A stretch of DNA of 38,289 nt from JAGOLU01 sp037138475 (GCA_037138475.1 JBAXII010000014.1:1-38289), one strand, 5' to 3'. Shown: positions 25,028 to 31,922, counted from the stretch's first letter. The notes: generated from the sequence alone by a model not told the origin. Translations and numbers: made by a program.

Positions 25028-26353
25028 TTAAGGGACTGGCGTAGGAGTACGAGTGGGTGTAGGAGTGGGAGTCAGAGTCGGGGTAATGATGGTGCCAAAC
25101 ACAGTGAAATATTTTAGATTAGATGTGTTCCAATAAATGATGACGGTATTGGTCGGGCTATTTCCAGTGACAGGGGTGAACTTTATCCGCAAACACTTGG
25201 AGGTATTTGCAGCGAGCGTATACGGCAAAGCAGAGTTTGTGAGACAACCGGCTTCATCAAGGATAGAAAAAGGATTAGTAGATCCTGCTGTTGAGAAAAA
25301 CAAATCAGTAAGTGAGATCGAAGAAGATGTGTTGTTACGTATTTGCATCTCAGCCCAGGTAGAAGCGCTATTTATGAGCGCATAGCTCAAGTTTAGAGTT
25401 CCTGAGGAGTAATCTGTACTAAATGTCACACTTCCAGAAATAGGTGTAGGTGTCGGAGTGCCAGAAGGGGTGGGGGTAGGTGTGGAAGTTGGAGTTGATG
25501 TCAGGGTAGGAGTGGCAGTTGGTGCCATTGATGTTCCTGTGACCGTAAAAGTGCGATAGTTACCGCTATTCCAATAGACGTACACGGTGTTTGTAGTGAG
25601 AGTGGCAGTTGTGGTGGGTTTGTATTTGACCCGTATGCACTTACTGGAACCAGCGGGTATGGTATATGGCAGGTTTGAATTTGAAAGACAGTCAGCTTCG
25701 CTCAAAAATGAAAATGGGTTTGTGATACCTGTTGTTGCAAAGGAAAAATCAGTAAAGTTGACGGGTCCGCTCGTGTTATTTTTCATCAAAATCTGAGCCC
25801 AGGAGTCACCTTCGTTTACGAGCACGGTCCCTAGGTTTAGATTATCAGCGCTAAAAAGCAAGACACTTGAAGTGGGGGTTGGTGTGGGAGAAGCAGTGGG
25901 TGTTACGGTGGGAGTTAGAGTACCAGTTGGAGTCACCGTCGGTGTCAAAGTAGGCAATGAAGTAGGTGTTAATAAACCAGTCGGAGTAGGTCCGAGTGTT
26001 GTTTTTGCCTGAGTAGCGAGGGTTGGAGAGGGTTTGCGGGTGGGAGTTGGAGGGAGTTTCCGTGGGGTGGGAATGGTTCGCTTTATCGGATCATCTTTGA
26101 CCGTGTATTTGGTAGGAGTTGAGGGGGTGCTCGCCTCAGATGAGTTGCTGAGGAGGAGAAAAAAGAGTATCACCGTGATGACGCTACAAATACCTAAAGT
26201 GATGAGAATGGTTTGAATAAACTGCTTTTTTTCACCACCATCTCCTGCACCTGAAGGAATAGCTACAAAATCAGGGCGGACTGGGGTTGAAGCCATCCCT
26301 GGCACGCGTGGCGCAGTAGATACAGGAGTCTGAAAAATATTATTGGATTGCAT
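25028..26353 (-). CDS. Membrane-anchored surface protein with two tandem ASH-like beta domains
   Basis: 441 aa. A basic/neutral cytoplasmic N-terminus of about 45 residues precedes one membrane helix (about 48-68). Thr-Pro linkers (about 75-165, 277-307 and 424-441) separate two homologous domains, residues about 165-276 and 308-422. Each begins LNLGTVLVN/LNLSYALIN, contains TNPFSFLSEADC or TNPFSILDEAGC, a second Cys 17 residues later (C222/C239; C370/C387), and ends in NTV(Y/I)(V/I)YWN. The pattern resembles the ASH/choice-of-anchor Ig-like folds. No catalytic motif is seen. The ending in a Thr-Pro tail without a domain is odd and might mean loss of a third repeat. Likely a stalk or binding protein on the cell surface. 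Confidence 0.75.
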   Translation of the reverse strand: MQSNNIFQTPVSTAPRVPGMASTPVRPDFVAIPSGAGDGGEKKQFIQTILITLGICSVITVILFFLLLSNSSEASTPSTPTKYTVKDDPIKRTIPTPRKLPPTPTRKPSPTLATQAKTTLGPTPTGLLTPTSLPTLTPTVTPTGTLTPTVTPTASPTPTPTSSVLLFSADNLNLGTVLVNEGDSWAQILMKNNTSGPVNFTDFSFATTGITNPFSFLSEADCLSNSNLPYTIPAGSSKCIRVKYKPTTTATLTTNTVYVYWNSGNYRTFTVTGTSMAPTATPTLTSTPTSTPTPTPSGTPTPTPISGSVTFSTDYSSGTLNLSYALINSASTWAEMQIRNNTSSSISLTDLFFSTAGSTNPFSILDEAGCLTNSALPYTLAANTSKCLRIKFTPVTGNSPTNTVIIYWNTSNLKYFTVFGTIITPTLTPTPTPTRTPTPVP

Positions 26354-26389
26354 GACTATAAAAGTATATACCGAAATGCCAAATCTACA

Positions 26390-26848
26390 TCACACAGGAT
26401 CAATGGATACGTTGAGTATAGTATATTTTTGTATTCCACGGGGAGTGCTCACTGACACTTCCGATCCTACTTTGCCGTGAAGTATGGCCGAGCCAAGGGG
26501 GCTGCGTATCGAGAGATCGCCTTGAGCGAGGTTTGATTGAATGCTGTCGACGAGGCGATAGGTGACCTCACCACTTTCACCGTGGAGCCTCACCTGGGAT
26601 CCGATGCCCGCTATTCCGGTATCTTTGGGAGTGATGATGCGTGAGTGGCGGAGCATCTTGTCCAAAAACCGTATCCTACTATCCAAACGACCAAGTTGTG
26701 ACTTTGCGACGCGATAGGCAGCATTTTCACTCCGATCCCCAAGCTCGCTCGCGCGTGAGAGCTCCACCACGACCTCGGGACGCTTTTTCTTCAAATCAGC
26801 AAGCTCCTTTTCATACTGAGCATGTCCGTCTGCGGTGAGGTGATACAT
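26390..26848 (-). CDS. greA: GreA/GreB family transcription elongation factor
   Basis: Rescues backtracked RNA polymerase by stimulating transcript cleavage in the secondary channel. I start at the ATG 26848 (152 aa), giving MYHLTADGHAQYEKELADL. The upstream open frame is intergenic and contains a tandem repeat. The N-terminal coiled coil (1-70) has RASELGDRSENAAYRVAKSQ, where the ELGDRSENAAY tip carries the conserved acidic residues. The C-terminal FKBP-like domain (about 80-152) includes IRSPLGSAILHGKVGSEVSV, the family's SPLG-A-LG-K-GD motif. TATAAT ends 7 nt before this ATG, supporting the start. Confidence 0.92.
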   Translation of the reverse strand: MYHLTADGHAQYEKELADLKKKRPEVVVELSRASELGDRSENAAYRVAKSQLGRLDSRIRFLDKMLRHSRIITPKDTGIAGIGSQVRLHGESGEVTYRLVDSIQSNLAQGDLSIRSPLGSAILHGKVGSEVSVSTPRGIQKYTILNVSIDPV

Positions 26849-26855
26849 GGGGGGA

Positions 26856-26861
26856 ATTATA
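26856..26861 (-). promoter_or_regulatory. Consensus -10 for greA
   Basis: Minus-strand TATAAT followed by TCCCCCC and ATG (7-nt gap). There is no Shine-Dalgarno sequence; leaderless type. Confidence 0.6.
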
Positions 26862-26903
26862 GTTGATAACGTAGAGTTGATAACGTAGAGTTGATAACGT
26901 AGA
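26862..26903. repeat. 14-bp tandem repeat, three copies, upstream of greA
   Basis: Three exact copies of GTTGATAACGTAGA (plus strand) abut the greA -10. On the greA strand each unit offers a TTATCA at roughly -35 distance (16 nt for the nearest). It could be an expression-tuning repeat or a regulator site. Confidence 0.75.
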
Positions 26904-27018
26904 ACGAAAATCAAAAATTAAAAGGTAAAAATATAAAAAAGCCGAACAATGTATTTACTCTATATGACATTTTTTCAATTTCGTTATAAGTTATACGCTA
27001 TTCACTATACGTTTGTTC

Positions 27019-27024
27019 TATACT
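27019..27024 (+). promoter_or_regulatory. -10 element for rnhA
   Basis: TATACT ends 6 nt before the ATG at 27031, with TCCCCC between. Leaderless type. Confidence 0.55.
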
Positions 27025-27030
27025 TCCCCC

Positions 27031-27504
27031 ATGCATTTTCTCTACACTGACGGTGCGTGTTCGGGCAATCCTGGTCCTGGAGGATATGGATTTATACTCA
27101 AACTTGATACTAAAACCATTACTTCTGGCTCTCAAGGGTACATCAGAACCACCAACAACCGTATGGAGCTCCGCGGGGTGATCGCGGGACTGTCTGCTGC
27201 ACCAGCAAACTCGATCGTGACGGTGGTAACTGACTCTGAATACATCGTAAATGCATTTGTCAAAAAGTGGATCGACGCGTGGCAAGCCAGAGGCTGGCGC
27301 ACTGCCGCAAAAAAACCTGTAGCAAATCGAGATCTCTGGGAGCTCCTCATCCCCCTCGTGGCCACGCACCACGTAACATTTTCATGGATTCGCGGGCATA
27401 TGGGTCATGCTGAAAATGAGCAGTGTGATGTGATGGCAGTGGCAGCAAGCAAATCAACCCATCTCATCGAAGACAGAGAAACAACATCCTCGAGTTTGTT
27501 CTAA
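27031..27504 (+). CDS. rnhA: Ribonuclease HI
   Basis: Cuts RNA in RNA-DNA hybrids, removing primers and R-loops. The 157-aa product starts MHFLYTDGACSGNPGPGGYG. The active site is complete: D7, E46 (NNRMELRGV), D68 (VTDSEY), H123 and D133 (GHMGHAENEQCD), at the spacing of E. coli RNase HI. The basic/aromatic substrate handle KKWIDAWQARGWRTAAKK is also present, so this is the bacterial type with handle. I prefer the ATG at 27031 to the in-frame TTG at 27013 because the former begins right at the first beta-strand and is placed 6 nt after a -10. Confidence 0.96.
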   Translation: MHFLYTDGACSGNPGPGGYGFILKLDTKTITSGSQGYIRTTNNRMELRGVIAGLSAAPANSIVTVVTDSEYIVNAFVKKWIDAWQARGWRTAAKKPVANRDLWELLIPLVATHHVTFSWIRGHMGHAENEQCDVMAVAASKSTHLIEDRETTSSSLF

Positions 27505-27545
27505 CTTTTAAAAGCCGAATAGCGAGAAGAGAACGAACTATGTGC

Positions 27546-27599
27546 GTGCTGCCTCGCAGGGATTTGAACCCCGATAAACAGATTCAGAGTCTGTTGTCC
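27546..27599 (-). pseudogene. 3'-part duplicate of tRNA-Gln
   Basis: These 54 nt are identical to 27650-27703, covering the anticodon arm, variable region, T arm, 3' acceptor strand and 3' flank of the intact tRNA-Gln. Upstream on the minus strand the D-arm is replaced by two hairpins (CCCTCCGATGAGGAGGG and TCGCCTCTTCGGCGA) before a residual ACGGTAG (27631-27637), and no matching 5' acceptor strand (TGCCTTG) exists. It cannot fold as a normal tRNA. Confidence 0.8.
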
Positions 27600-27652
27600 C
27601 CTCCTCATCGGAGGGTCGCCGAAGAGGCGACTACCGTCTCTCCTATCATGTG

Positions 27653-27723
27653 CTGCCTCGCAGGGATTTGAACCCCGATAAACAGATTCAGAGTCTGTTG
27701 TCCTACCGTTAGACGACAAGGCA
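27653..27723 (-). tRNA. tRNA-Gln (anticodon CTG)
   Basis: The minus strand gives a full cloverleaf of about 71 nt. The acceptor TGCCTTG pairs with CGAGGCA, with one G-T pair. The D-loop is TCTAACGGTAGGA. The anticodon arm is ACAGA-CTCTGAA-TCTGT with CTG at 34-36. The T arm is GGGGTTCAAATCCC-like (CGGGGTTCAAATCCCTG). CTG decodes CAG (glutamine). CCA is not encoded. The 5' end overlaps the last codons and stop of the GIY-YIG ORF, and partial copies lie on both sides. Confidence 0.93.
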
Positions 27724-27978
27724 CATCTTCAAACTATCCTTAATTTTCTCGTGAAGAACTTCCTTTCCATAGCCCAACTTATAGAACAGCTCTTGTCTTT
27801 GAGCATCATTTTTTGATAGAAATGCCTCATAAAATATAATAATAAATGGCCTATTTTTCCTCGTATACTCGCCACCTATACCCTTATTGTGTTCTTCAAA
27901 TCGACGCTTGACATCATTTGTGCTTCCAACATATAACGTACCATTTTTCTTGCTCATGAGTACGTAAGTATAAAACAT
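27709..27978 (-). CDS. GIY-YIG nuclease domain protein (UPF0213-like)
   Basis: 89 aa from the ATG at 27978: MFYTYVLMSKKNGTLYVGST, then NDVKRRFEEHNKG, the GIY-YIG core (here YTYVL...LYVGST with R and H/E of the second motif), and KNRPFIIIFYEAFLSKNDAQ with the metal-binding Glu (YEAF). Small stand-alone GIY-YIG proteins are common in CPR genomes; their roles are mostly unknown, and relatives include homing and repair nucleases. The frame remains open to a GTG at 28074 overlapping the upstream stop, but the extra 32 residues run through a tRNA-like fragment, so I reject that start. The last codons (CLVV-stop) are the first bases of the tRNA-Gln gene. Confidence 0.88.
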   Translation of the reverse strand: MFYTYVLMSKKNGTLYVGSTNDVKRRFEEHNKGIGGEYTRKNRPFIIIFYEAFLSKNDAQRQELFYKLGYGKEVLHEKIKDSLKMCLVV

Positions 27979-27994
27979 AGATACGACCACATAA

Positions 27995-28040
27995 CTACCG
28001 TTAAACCAACCTCTCCGGCTGGCAAGCGACAGGGCACATC
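27995..28040 (-). pseudogene. 5'-part tRNA-Gln-like fragment
   Basis: On the plus strand, CTACCGTTA (27995-28003) and CGACAGGGCACATC (28027-28040) match the intact tRNA's CTACCGTTA and CGACAAGGCACATC in the same order. The second block has one mismatch. They are separated by 23 nt instead of 2. The insertion (minus strand GCCAGCCGGAGAGGTTGGT) can form a hairpin. So the 5' acceptor strand and D-loop of a second tRNA-Gln seem to be preserved upstream of the GIY-YIG gene. Confidence 0.55.
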
Positions 28041-28070
28041 GCAAATAAAAGAATGGATCCCGGATCTCGC

Positions 28071-29366
28071 TCACGCGTCAGTCCAGGATGATTCCCAGGG
28101 AGTCATTTTACCATCATTTTGGCTGTCATGGAGGGATAAATGCCATATGATTACTAATATAAACAGATATATATTCTGCGATTGGGACAGCCAATAGTGG
28201 TCTCCAAGCCCTGTCAGAACCACCGCGATAAGCGGTGCCAACGCTCCCCATGAGCGATCAAACCTAGTCGCATATAACCTGATCAGGTATATCACCACGA
28301 CCACTCCCACCAGTCCCACCTCCTCCAGCCACAGTACTCCGATCTGATGCACAGGCTGATAGAGGGGGATCGCCTGGAAATATACTCCAGCCATTGTCGC
28401 GACAGATGCACCTAGACCCGTGCCCGTCACGAGATGCGGGGGGATGACTTGCATAGCGTGGGACAAGAGCGCCCATCGCTTTTCGACAGAGTAGAGATCT
28501 CCTTGTCCCTGCATAAATATGAGACAAACCACGATGAGCATGAGGGGGCGCGCGACGAGACAGAGCTTGCACCATCTATAGGCAGGATCACGAAACACGA
28601 GCAAGATGTGAATGAGGGTAAAAGTGACGATGGCTGCCTTTGAAAAAGATATACAGACTAAAAGCGAACTGGTAAATGTACCCAGGATGCACAGGAGTGA
28701 CCACAGCTTTCCTGCAGGGGATGATTTGTGCTGTGTATACCACAAGAAAAAATGCACACAGAGGAAAAATCCTCCCATCGCATTTGGATGTGAAAAGGTG
28801 CCGTAGGGACGCATGAACTGAGTGCCATTTATCGAGAGCTGTGCGATGTCGGGCATCCATGGATAAATGGCACGTTCACCCAACCAGTACCACCCTCCCT
28901 GGATAGCACCTTGGGTGAAAAACTGTTGCAACACGAGCGCGAGCTGTACACAGCTCGCGCTCACCAATCCCAGCACCACTGCCTTCTGATACCTCTTTTC
29001 ATTGAGCATTGATACAAACACCCATCCCGCCATGATGATTTTTATCCATCTGCTCAGTGTCAGAAGGGGAAGCGATGAGAACAACACATTGACAACTATT
29101 CCCATTCCGATGAGGAGGACTGCTCTGATGGAGCGGTGGCTCGATGGTCTGGTGAGAGTGCCAGTAGTCCAAAGAGCGAGTAGTGTCAGCACGAGCACGA
29201 TATCAAACAAGGTGAGAGAGGGTGCGAGATAGTCCACGCGCAATCCCTCGACATAGGACCATGATGGCCAGAGATGGAGACCCAACTGAGTAGGAAGGAG
29301 AAAGGTGAGGAGCCAGACCAACGCTGGCTGACTTCGTTGCAAAATCTTGACCACTCTCGCTTTCAT
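28071..29366 (-). CDS. O-antigen ligase/polymerase-like membrane protein (Wzy/WaaL family)
   Basis: 431 aa with about ten to twelve hydrophobic helices. The diagnostic region is MRPYGTFSHPNAMGGFFLCVHFF (the GTFxHPNxxG motif of Wzy_C proteins), located before the large periplasmic loop; a later loop holds QVIPPHLVTGTGLGASVA, matching the G-x-G-x-G part of the family. Members join or polymerise lipid-linked glycans on the outer face of the membrane, or act as protein O-oligosaccharyltransferases (PilO/PglL), which modify pilins. With a pilus and glycosyltransferases nearby the latter is possible but unproven. TATAAT ends 6 nt before the ATG. Confidence 0.85.
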   Translation of the reverse strand: MKARVVKILQRSQPALVWLLTFLLPTQLGLHLWPSWSYVEGLRVDYLAPSLTLFDIVLVLTLLALWTTGTLTRPSSHRSIRAVLLIGMGIVVNVLFSSLPLLTLSRWIKIIMAGWVFVSMLNEKRYQKAVVLGLVSASCVQLALVLQQFFTQGAIQGGWYWLGERAIYPWMPDIAQLSINGTQFMRPYGTFSHPNAMGGFFLCVHFFLWYTQHKSSPAGKLWSLLCILGTFTSSLLVCISFSKAAIVTFTLIHILLVFRDPAYRWCKLCLVARPLMLIVVCLIFMQGQGDLYSVEKRWALLSHAMQVIPPHLVTGTGLGASVATMAGVYFQAIPLYQPVHQIGVLWLEEVGLVGVVVVIYLIRLYATRFDRSWGALAPLIAVVLTGLGDHYWLSQSQNIYLFILVIIWHLSLHDSQNDGKMTPWESSWTDA

Positions 29367-29372
29367 GGGAGG

Positions 29373-29378
29373 ATTATA
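29373..29378 (-). promoter_or_regulatory. Consensus -10 for the O-antigen-ligase-like gene
   Basis: Minus-strand TATAAT is followed by CCTCCC and ATG (6-nt gap). TTGTCT lies 16 nt upstream as a partial -35. Leaderless type. Confidence 0.6.
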
Positions 29379-29462
29379 GGTGGTTGGGATCTGGAGACAA
29401 CCCGATCATTTGCGGACAATCAAACACAACTCTCGCTTGCCATTGAGATTGACCAAACTCGC

Positions 29463-29834
29463 TCACTTCAGATGATGGATCTTGTGGTAGCTCGAGTACG
29501 ATGCGGCGAGGATCGCAAATACCACACCCACGAACACCACCATGCCGATCTGCAGTCCATCCACCGCGACATTGCTGACGAGAGCTCCGATGAGGGTGAA
29601 GCTAATCCCAGCATATGCCCACTCCTTGACTCGTGCAGGGACCTGAGGGACGATGATCGCGAGTGCGCCCAGGACCTTCATGACAGTCAGAAATGGCGTA
29701 AAGTATGCAGGGTATCCGAGATGCATCATCATCTTGACTGAGTCAGGCGATCCGTATGTGAGTACTTGTATGACCCCTTCAAACAAAAAGATGAGGGACG
29801 TCGAAACCCAAAAGATGACTTTTTGATTTTTCAT
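29463..29834 (-). CDS. DoxX-like membrane protein
   Basis: 123 aa from the ATG at 29834 (a TTG four codons upstream is less likely). Four membrane helices fit the DoxX_2 family: about 8-24 (VIFWVSTSLIFLFEGVIQVL), 42-62, 68-90 and 95-115. Typical features are the early Phe/Glu/Gly segment in helix 1 and LGYPAYFTPFLTVMKVLGALAIIV in helix 2. The function of these small proteins is poorly known; some relatives link to redox stress. It appears to be a single gene. Confidence 0.82.
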   Translation of the reverse strand: MKNQKVIFWVSTSLIFLFEGVIQVLTYGSPDSVKMMMHLGYPAYFTPFLTVMKVLGALAIIVPQVPARVKEWAYAGISFTLIGALVSNVAVDGLQIGMVVFVGVVFAILAASYSSYHKIHHLK

Positions 29835-29886
29835 AGTGCTACACAAATGCTAATACAAAAATTGTACATGATGAGCAGGTGCGCAG

Positions 29887-30300
29887 CTAGAGATACGATG
29901 CCTGATGCATAAGCCCACTTTCCCAAAAGGAAACGAAGGGTGGAGTTATCTTTGTGCCTGCGTCGATCATCTGCTGGATCTTTTCAAATGAAAAAAACTG
30001 CAGGTCAGCAACCTCCTCAGAGTCTACTTGGAAAGCGCCAGAGTAGCGAGAGACATAGATATGATGGGGGCGATCGTTGTATACCCGTATCCCTACATAT
30101 GTGAGCGGACTCTCGATACCGAGCTCCTCACGCTGTTCTCGTTTTGCAGCGAGGAGTGGATCTTCGCCAGGCTCGAGGTGTCCCCCCACTGAGAAATCCC
30201 AGTGCAGCGGATCACGTGTATCGTGCGCTGCACGGAGCTGGAGCGCCAGCTCACCTGTATCGTTGAATATAAGCACCGAGATATACTGTATGTTGTCCAT
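29887..30300 (-). CDS. NUDIX hydrolase (isopentenyl isomerase-like subgroup)
   Basis: 137 aa. The Nudix box is complete: G40-x5-E46-x7-R54E55-x2-E58E59-x-G61 (GGHLEPGEDPLLAAKREQ, then REELGI). It hydrolyses a nucleoside diphosphate linked to another moiety. The segment HDTRDPLHWDFSVGGHLEPGE before the box resembles the YfcD/IDI-type subgroup. The substrate cannot be told from the sequence. An extended -10 (TGaTATAAT) ends 5 nt before the ATG, so the transcript is likely leaderless. It diverges from the 30349 gene. Confidence 0.93.
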   Translation of the reverse strand: MDNIQYISVLIFNDTGELALQLRAAHDTRDPLHWDFSVGGHLEPGEDPLLAAKREQREELGIESPLTYVGIRVYNDRPHHIYVSRYSGAFQVDSEEVADLQFFSFEKIQQMIDAGTKITPPFVSFWESGLMHQASYL

Positions 30301-30305
30301 GCCCG

Positions 30306-30314
30306 ATTATATCA
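30306..30314 (-). promoter_or_regulatory. Extended -10 promoter for the NUDIX gene
   Basis: Minus-strand TGaTATAAT is a perfect extended -10. It ends 5 nt before the ATG (30300). Confidence 0.65.
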
Positions 30315-30348
30315 GTATCTTTGAGGTCATCAGGTAAAATATATCACC

Positions 30349-30636
30349 ATGAAGCTCTCACTCCTCGCCGATGGCATCGAAACCATTGTAAACAAAACTA
30401 GCGTCCAGTTGACCTGTCCAAACTGTGAACATTCTTTCACCGTGACTCCGGTGGACCTGCTGCGGGATGCTGAGCTGGTGACTGATGAGAGCAGCGAGTC
30501 AAATCAAGCCAAAGATGTTTTTATCTCCTACTATCAAACGAGCATAACCTGTGGGGAGTGTGAGCTACCCTTTCCTGCCGACTTTGCCTACGGCGAGATG
30601 CAGCCAGCTCGTTATCTCTTTGGACTCTACCTATGA
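30349..30636 (+). CDS. Small zinc-ribbon protein (hypothetical)
   Basis: 95 aa with two CxxC pairs, TCPNCEHSF (about 23-30) and TCGECELPF (about 64-71), likely to bind one zinc ion. The region between them is acidic. The C-terminus is FAYGEMQPARYLFGLYL. I do not recognise a specific family. The stop overlaps the start of the DUF1697 gene by 4 nt (ATGA), so the two are translated together. TAAAAT lies 8 nt upstream of the ATG as a possible -10. Confidence 0.7.
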   Translation: MKLSLLADGIETIVNKTSVQLTCPNCEHSFTVTPVDLLRDAELVTDESSESNQAKDVFISYYQTSITCGECELPFPADFAYGEMQPARYLFGLYL

Positions 30637-31166
30637 GATATGTCGCACTCCTACGGGGGATCAATGTCGGAGGGAATAAAAAGGTAGAGATGAAGAAACT
30701 GAAGGCTACCTTTGAGCACCTTGGCTACACTGATGTGGTGACGTATATCAATAGTGGGAATGTGGTGTTTGACACAAGAAACACAGAAACAAAGAAATTA
30801 AGAAATAGCATTGAGCAACTGATGGTGAAGGACTTTGGATTTGAGGTGCCTACCATTGTAGTGAGTGCTGAGGCGCTGCAATCGATCGTCAAAGAGATTC
30901 CCTCAGACTGGACGAATGACGATGAGTGGAAGACTGATGTGTGCTTTTTGTGGGAGGAGATAGACGATAGCACCACCATGGAGAAACTGGGATATGACGA
31001 AACGATTGAAACCATGGTATACATACCTGGGGTTGTGATCTGGCATGTGAGTCGTGCCAATCAGCTCAAAAGCAAGATGGTGAAAGTAGTCGGTACCAAG
31101 CTCTACACACAGATGACCGTAAGAAATGTAAACACTGTTCGTAAGCTATCCGCTCTGTTAGACTAA
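30633..31166 (+). CDS. DUF1697 family protein
   Basis: 177 aa, the normal size. It starts MRYVALLRGINVGGNKKVEM and has LGYTDVVTYINSGNVVFDT, both diagnostic of DUF1697. Later motifs are DVCFLWEEIDD and the C-terminal TVRNVNTVRKLSALL. The family is widespread in bacteria and has an alpha/beta fold; its function is unknown. It is coupled to the zinc-ribbon gene by a 4-nt overlap. Confidence 0.92.
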   Translation: MRYVALLRGINVGGNKKVEMKKLKATFEHLGYTDVVTYINSGNVVFDTRNTETKKLRNSIEQLMVKDFGFEVPTIVVSAEALQSIVKEIPSDWTNDDEWKTDVCFLWEEIDDSTTMEKLGYDETIETMVYIPGVVIWHVSRANQLKSKMVKVVGTKLYTQMTVRNVNTVRKLSALLD

Positions 31167-31478
31167 GACCATGCACGAACACTTTGCGTGTGCATGATCA
31201 CTGTACGCAGTAAAGATTGTAAATATCGGTGACAAATTTCTCTGTATGTCATCCCCGCGTCCCGCAGAGCGGGATAAATACGCGGGGATCTAAAGGAGCC
31301 GGACACTTTATCTGCCACATGTATACCATTGGATCCTCGTGTTCACGAGGATGACAGGCAAGAGAGGTTGCAAAAATCGACATTGGATTAGTTGACTGGT
31401 ACAGGATGACAAGCTGTTCAGTACCATTTCATATTGCACATTTCACATTGCAGATTGTAAATTGTAGATTCTATTCCC
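31167..31478. repeat. Intergenic repeat cluster
   Basis: No gene is visible. It contains a nested hairpin at 31247-31290 (outer ATCCCCGCG/CGCGGGGAT, inner CCCGC-AGA-GCGGG), a GGATCCTCGTG/CACGAGGATGACAG hairpin at 31328-31357, a 40-nt element at 31371-31410 shared with 24880-24920, and an AT-rich tract at 31424-31471 with ATTGCAGATTGTAAATTGTAG. The first hairpins may terminate the DUF1697 transcript. Confidence 0.65.
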
Positions 31479-31880
31479 ATGCCCTATAACCCCCTCACCA
31501 CCGAAGAAAAAAAGATCATCGAGTACCGCGGTACCGAGGCTCCCTTTACCGGCGAGTATGACGACTTCACATCGTCCGGGACCTATATCTGTCGTAAGTG
31601 CAACAACCCCCTATTTGATTCAAAAGCAAAGTTTGACGCGGGATGTGGCTGGCCAGCTTTTGAAGCTCATTTTCCAGACGCAGTGCAGTGGCTCCCTGAT
31701 GCTGATGGCTCGCGGACGGAGATCCAGTGCGCCAGATGTGGAGGACACCTTGGTCATGTGTTCGAGGGTGAGCATCTTACTGCCGCAGATACGCGTCACT
31801 GTGTGAACTCACTGTCTATCAAATTTGTGCCTGCTGACCAGGCACTCCCGCCGCGTTTGTCTCAAGGGCAAATGATTTGA
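31479..31880 (+). CDS. msrB: Peptide-methionine (R)-S-oxide reductase MsrB
   Basis: Repairs the R-epimer of oxidised methionine in proteins. The 133 aa contain the MsrB fold: EYRGTEAPFTGEYDDF, the zinc pairs C38xxC41 and C84xxC87 (CARCGGHLGHVFEGE), the GCGWPAF motif with C56, and the catalytic C108 in RHCVNSLSIKF. The catalytic residue is Cys, not selenocysteine. Length is typical for a free-standing MsrB. No msrA is adjacent. A pilus- and surface-rich cell exposed to oxidants could use it for envelope proteins, but no signal peptide is present, so it acts in the cytoplasm. Confidence 0.97.
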   Translation: MPYNPLTTEEKKIIEYRGTEAPFTGEYDDFTSSGTYICRKCNNPLFDSKAKFDAGCGWPAFEAHFPDAVQWLPDADGSRTEIQCARCGGHLGHVFEGEHLTAADTRHCVNSLSIKFVPADQALPPRLSQGQMI

Positions 31881-31894
31881 TCGAAATCACCAAA

Positions 31895-31922
31895 TGGATC
31901 CCCGCCTGCGCGGGGATGACAG
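31895..31922. repeat. GGATCCCCGC/GCGGGGATGACAG palindromic repeat
   Basis: ATCCCCGC-CTGC-GCGGGGAT lies 15 nt after the msrB stop. Same family as the copies at 20795, 23665 and 31328; it may act as a terminator. Confidence 0.75.

Noticed and set aside
25028..26060. Tandem short repeats that might suggest a CRISPR array
   Set aside because: They are Thr-Pro codon repeats of irregular length without unique spacers; no cas genes are in the window.
27501..27719. 72-aa minus-strand ORF over the tRNA region
   Set aside because: Its sequence (SSNGRTTDSESVYRGSNPCEA) is the usual false translation of a tRNA gene and its duplicate.
28030..28074. GTG start of the GIY-YIG protein overlapping the upstream stop
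   Set aside because: The extra residues come from a tRNA-like fragment and the GIY-YIG fold begins at the ATG 27978.
28433..28643. 69-aa and neighbouring plus-strand frames
   Set aside because: Antisense to the O-antigen-ligase-like gene; no domain and no promoter.
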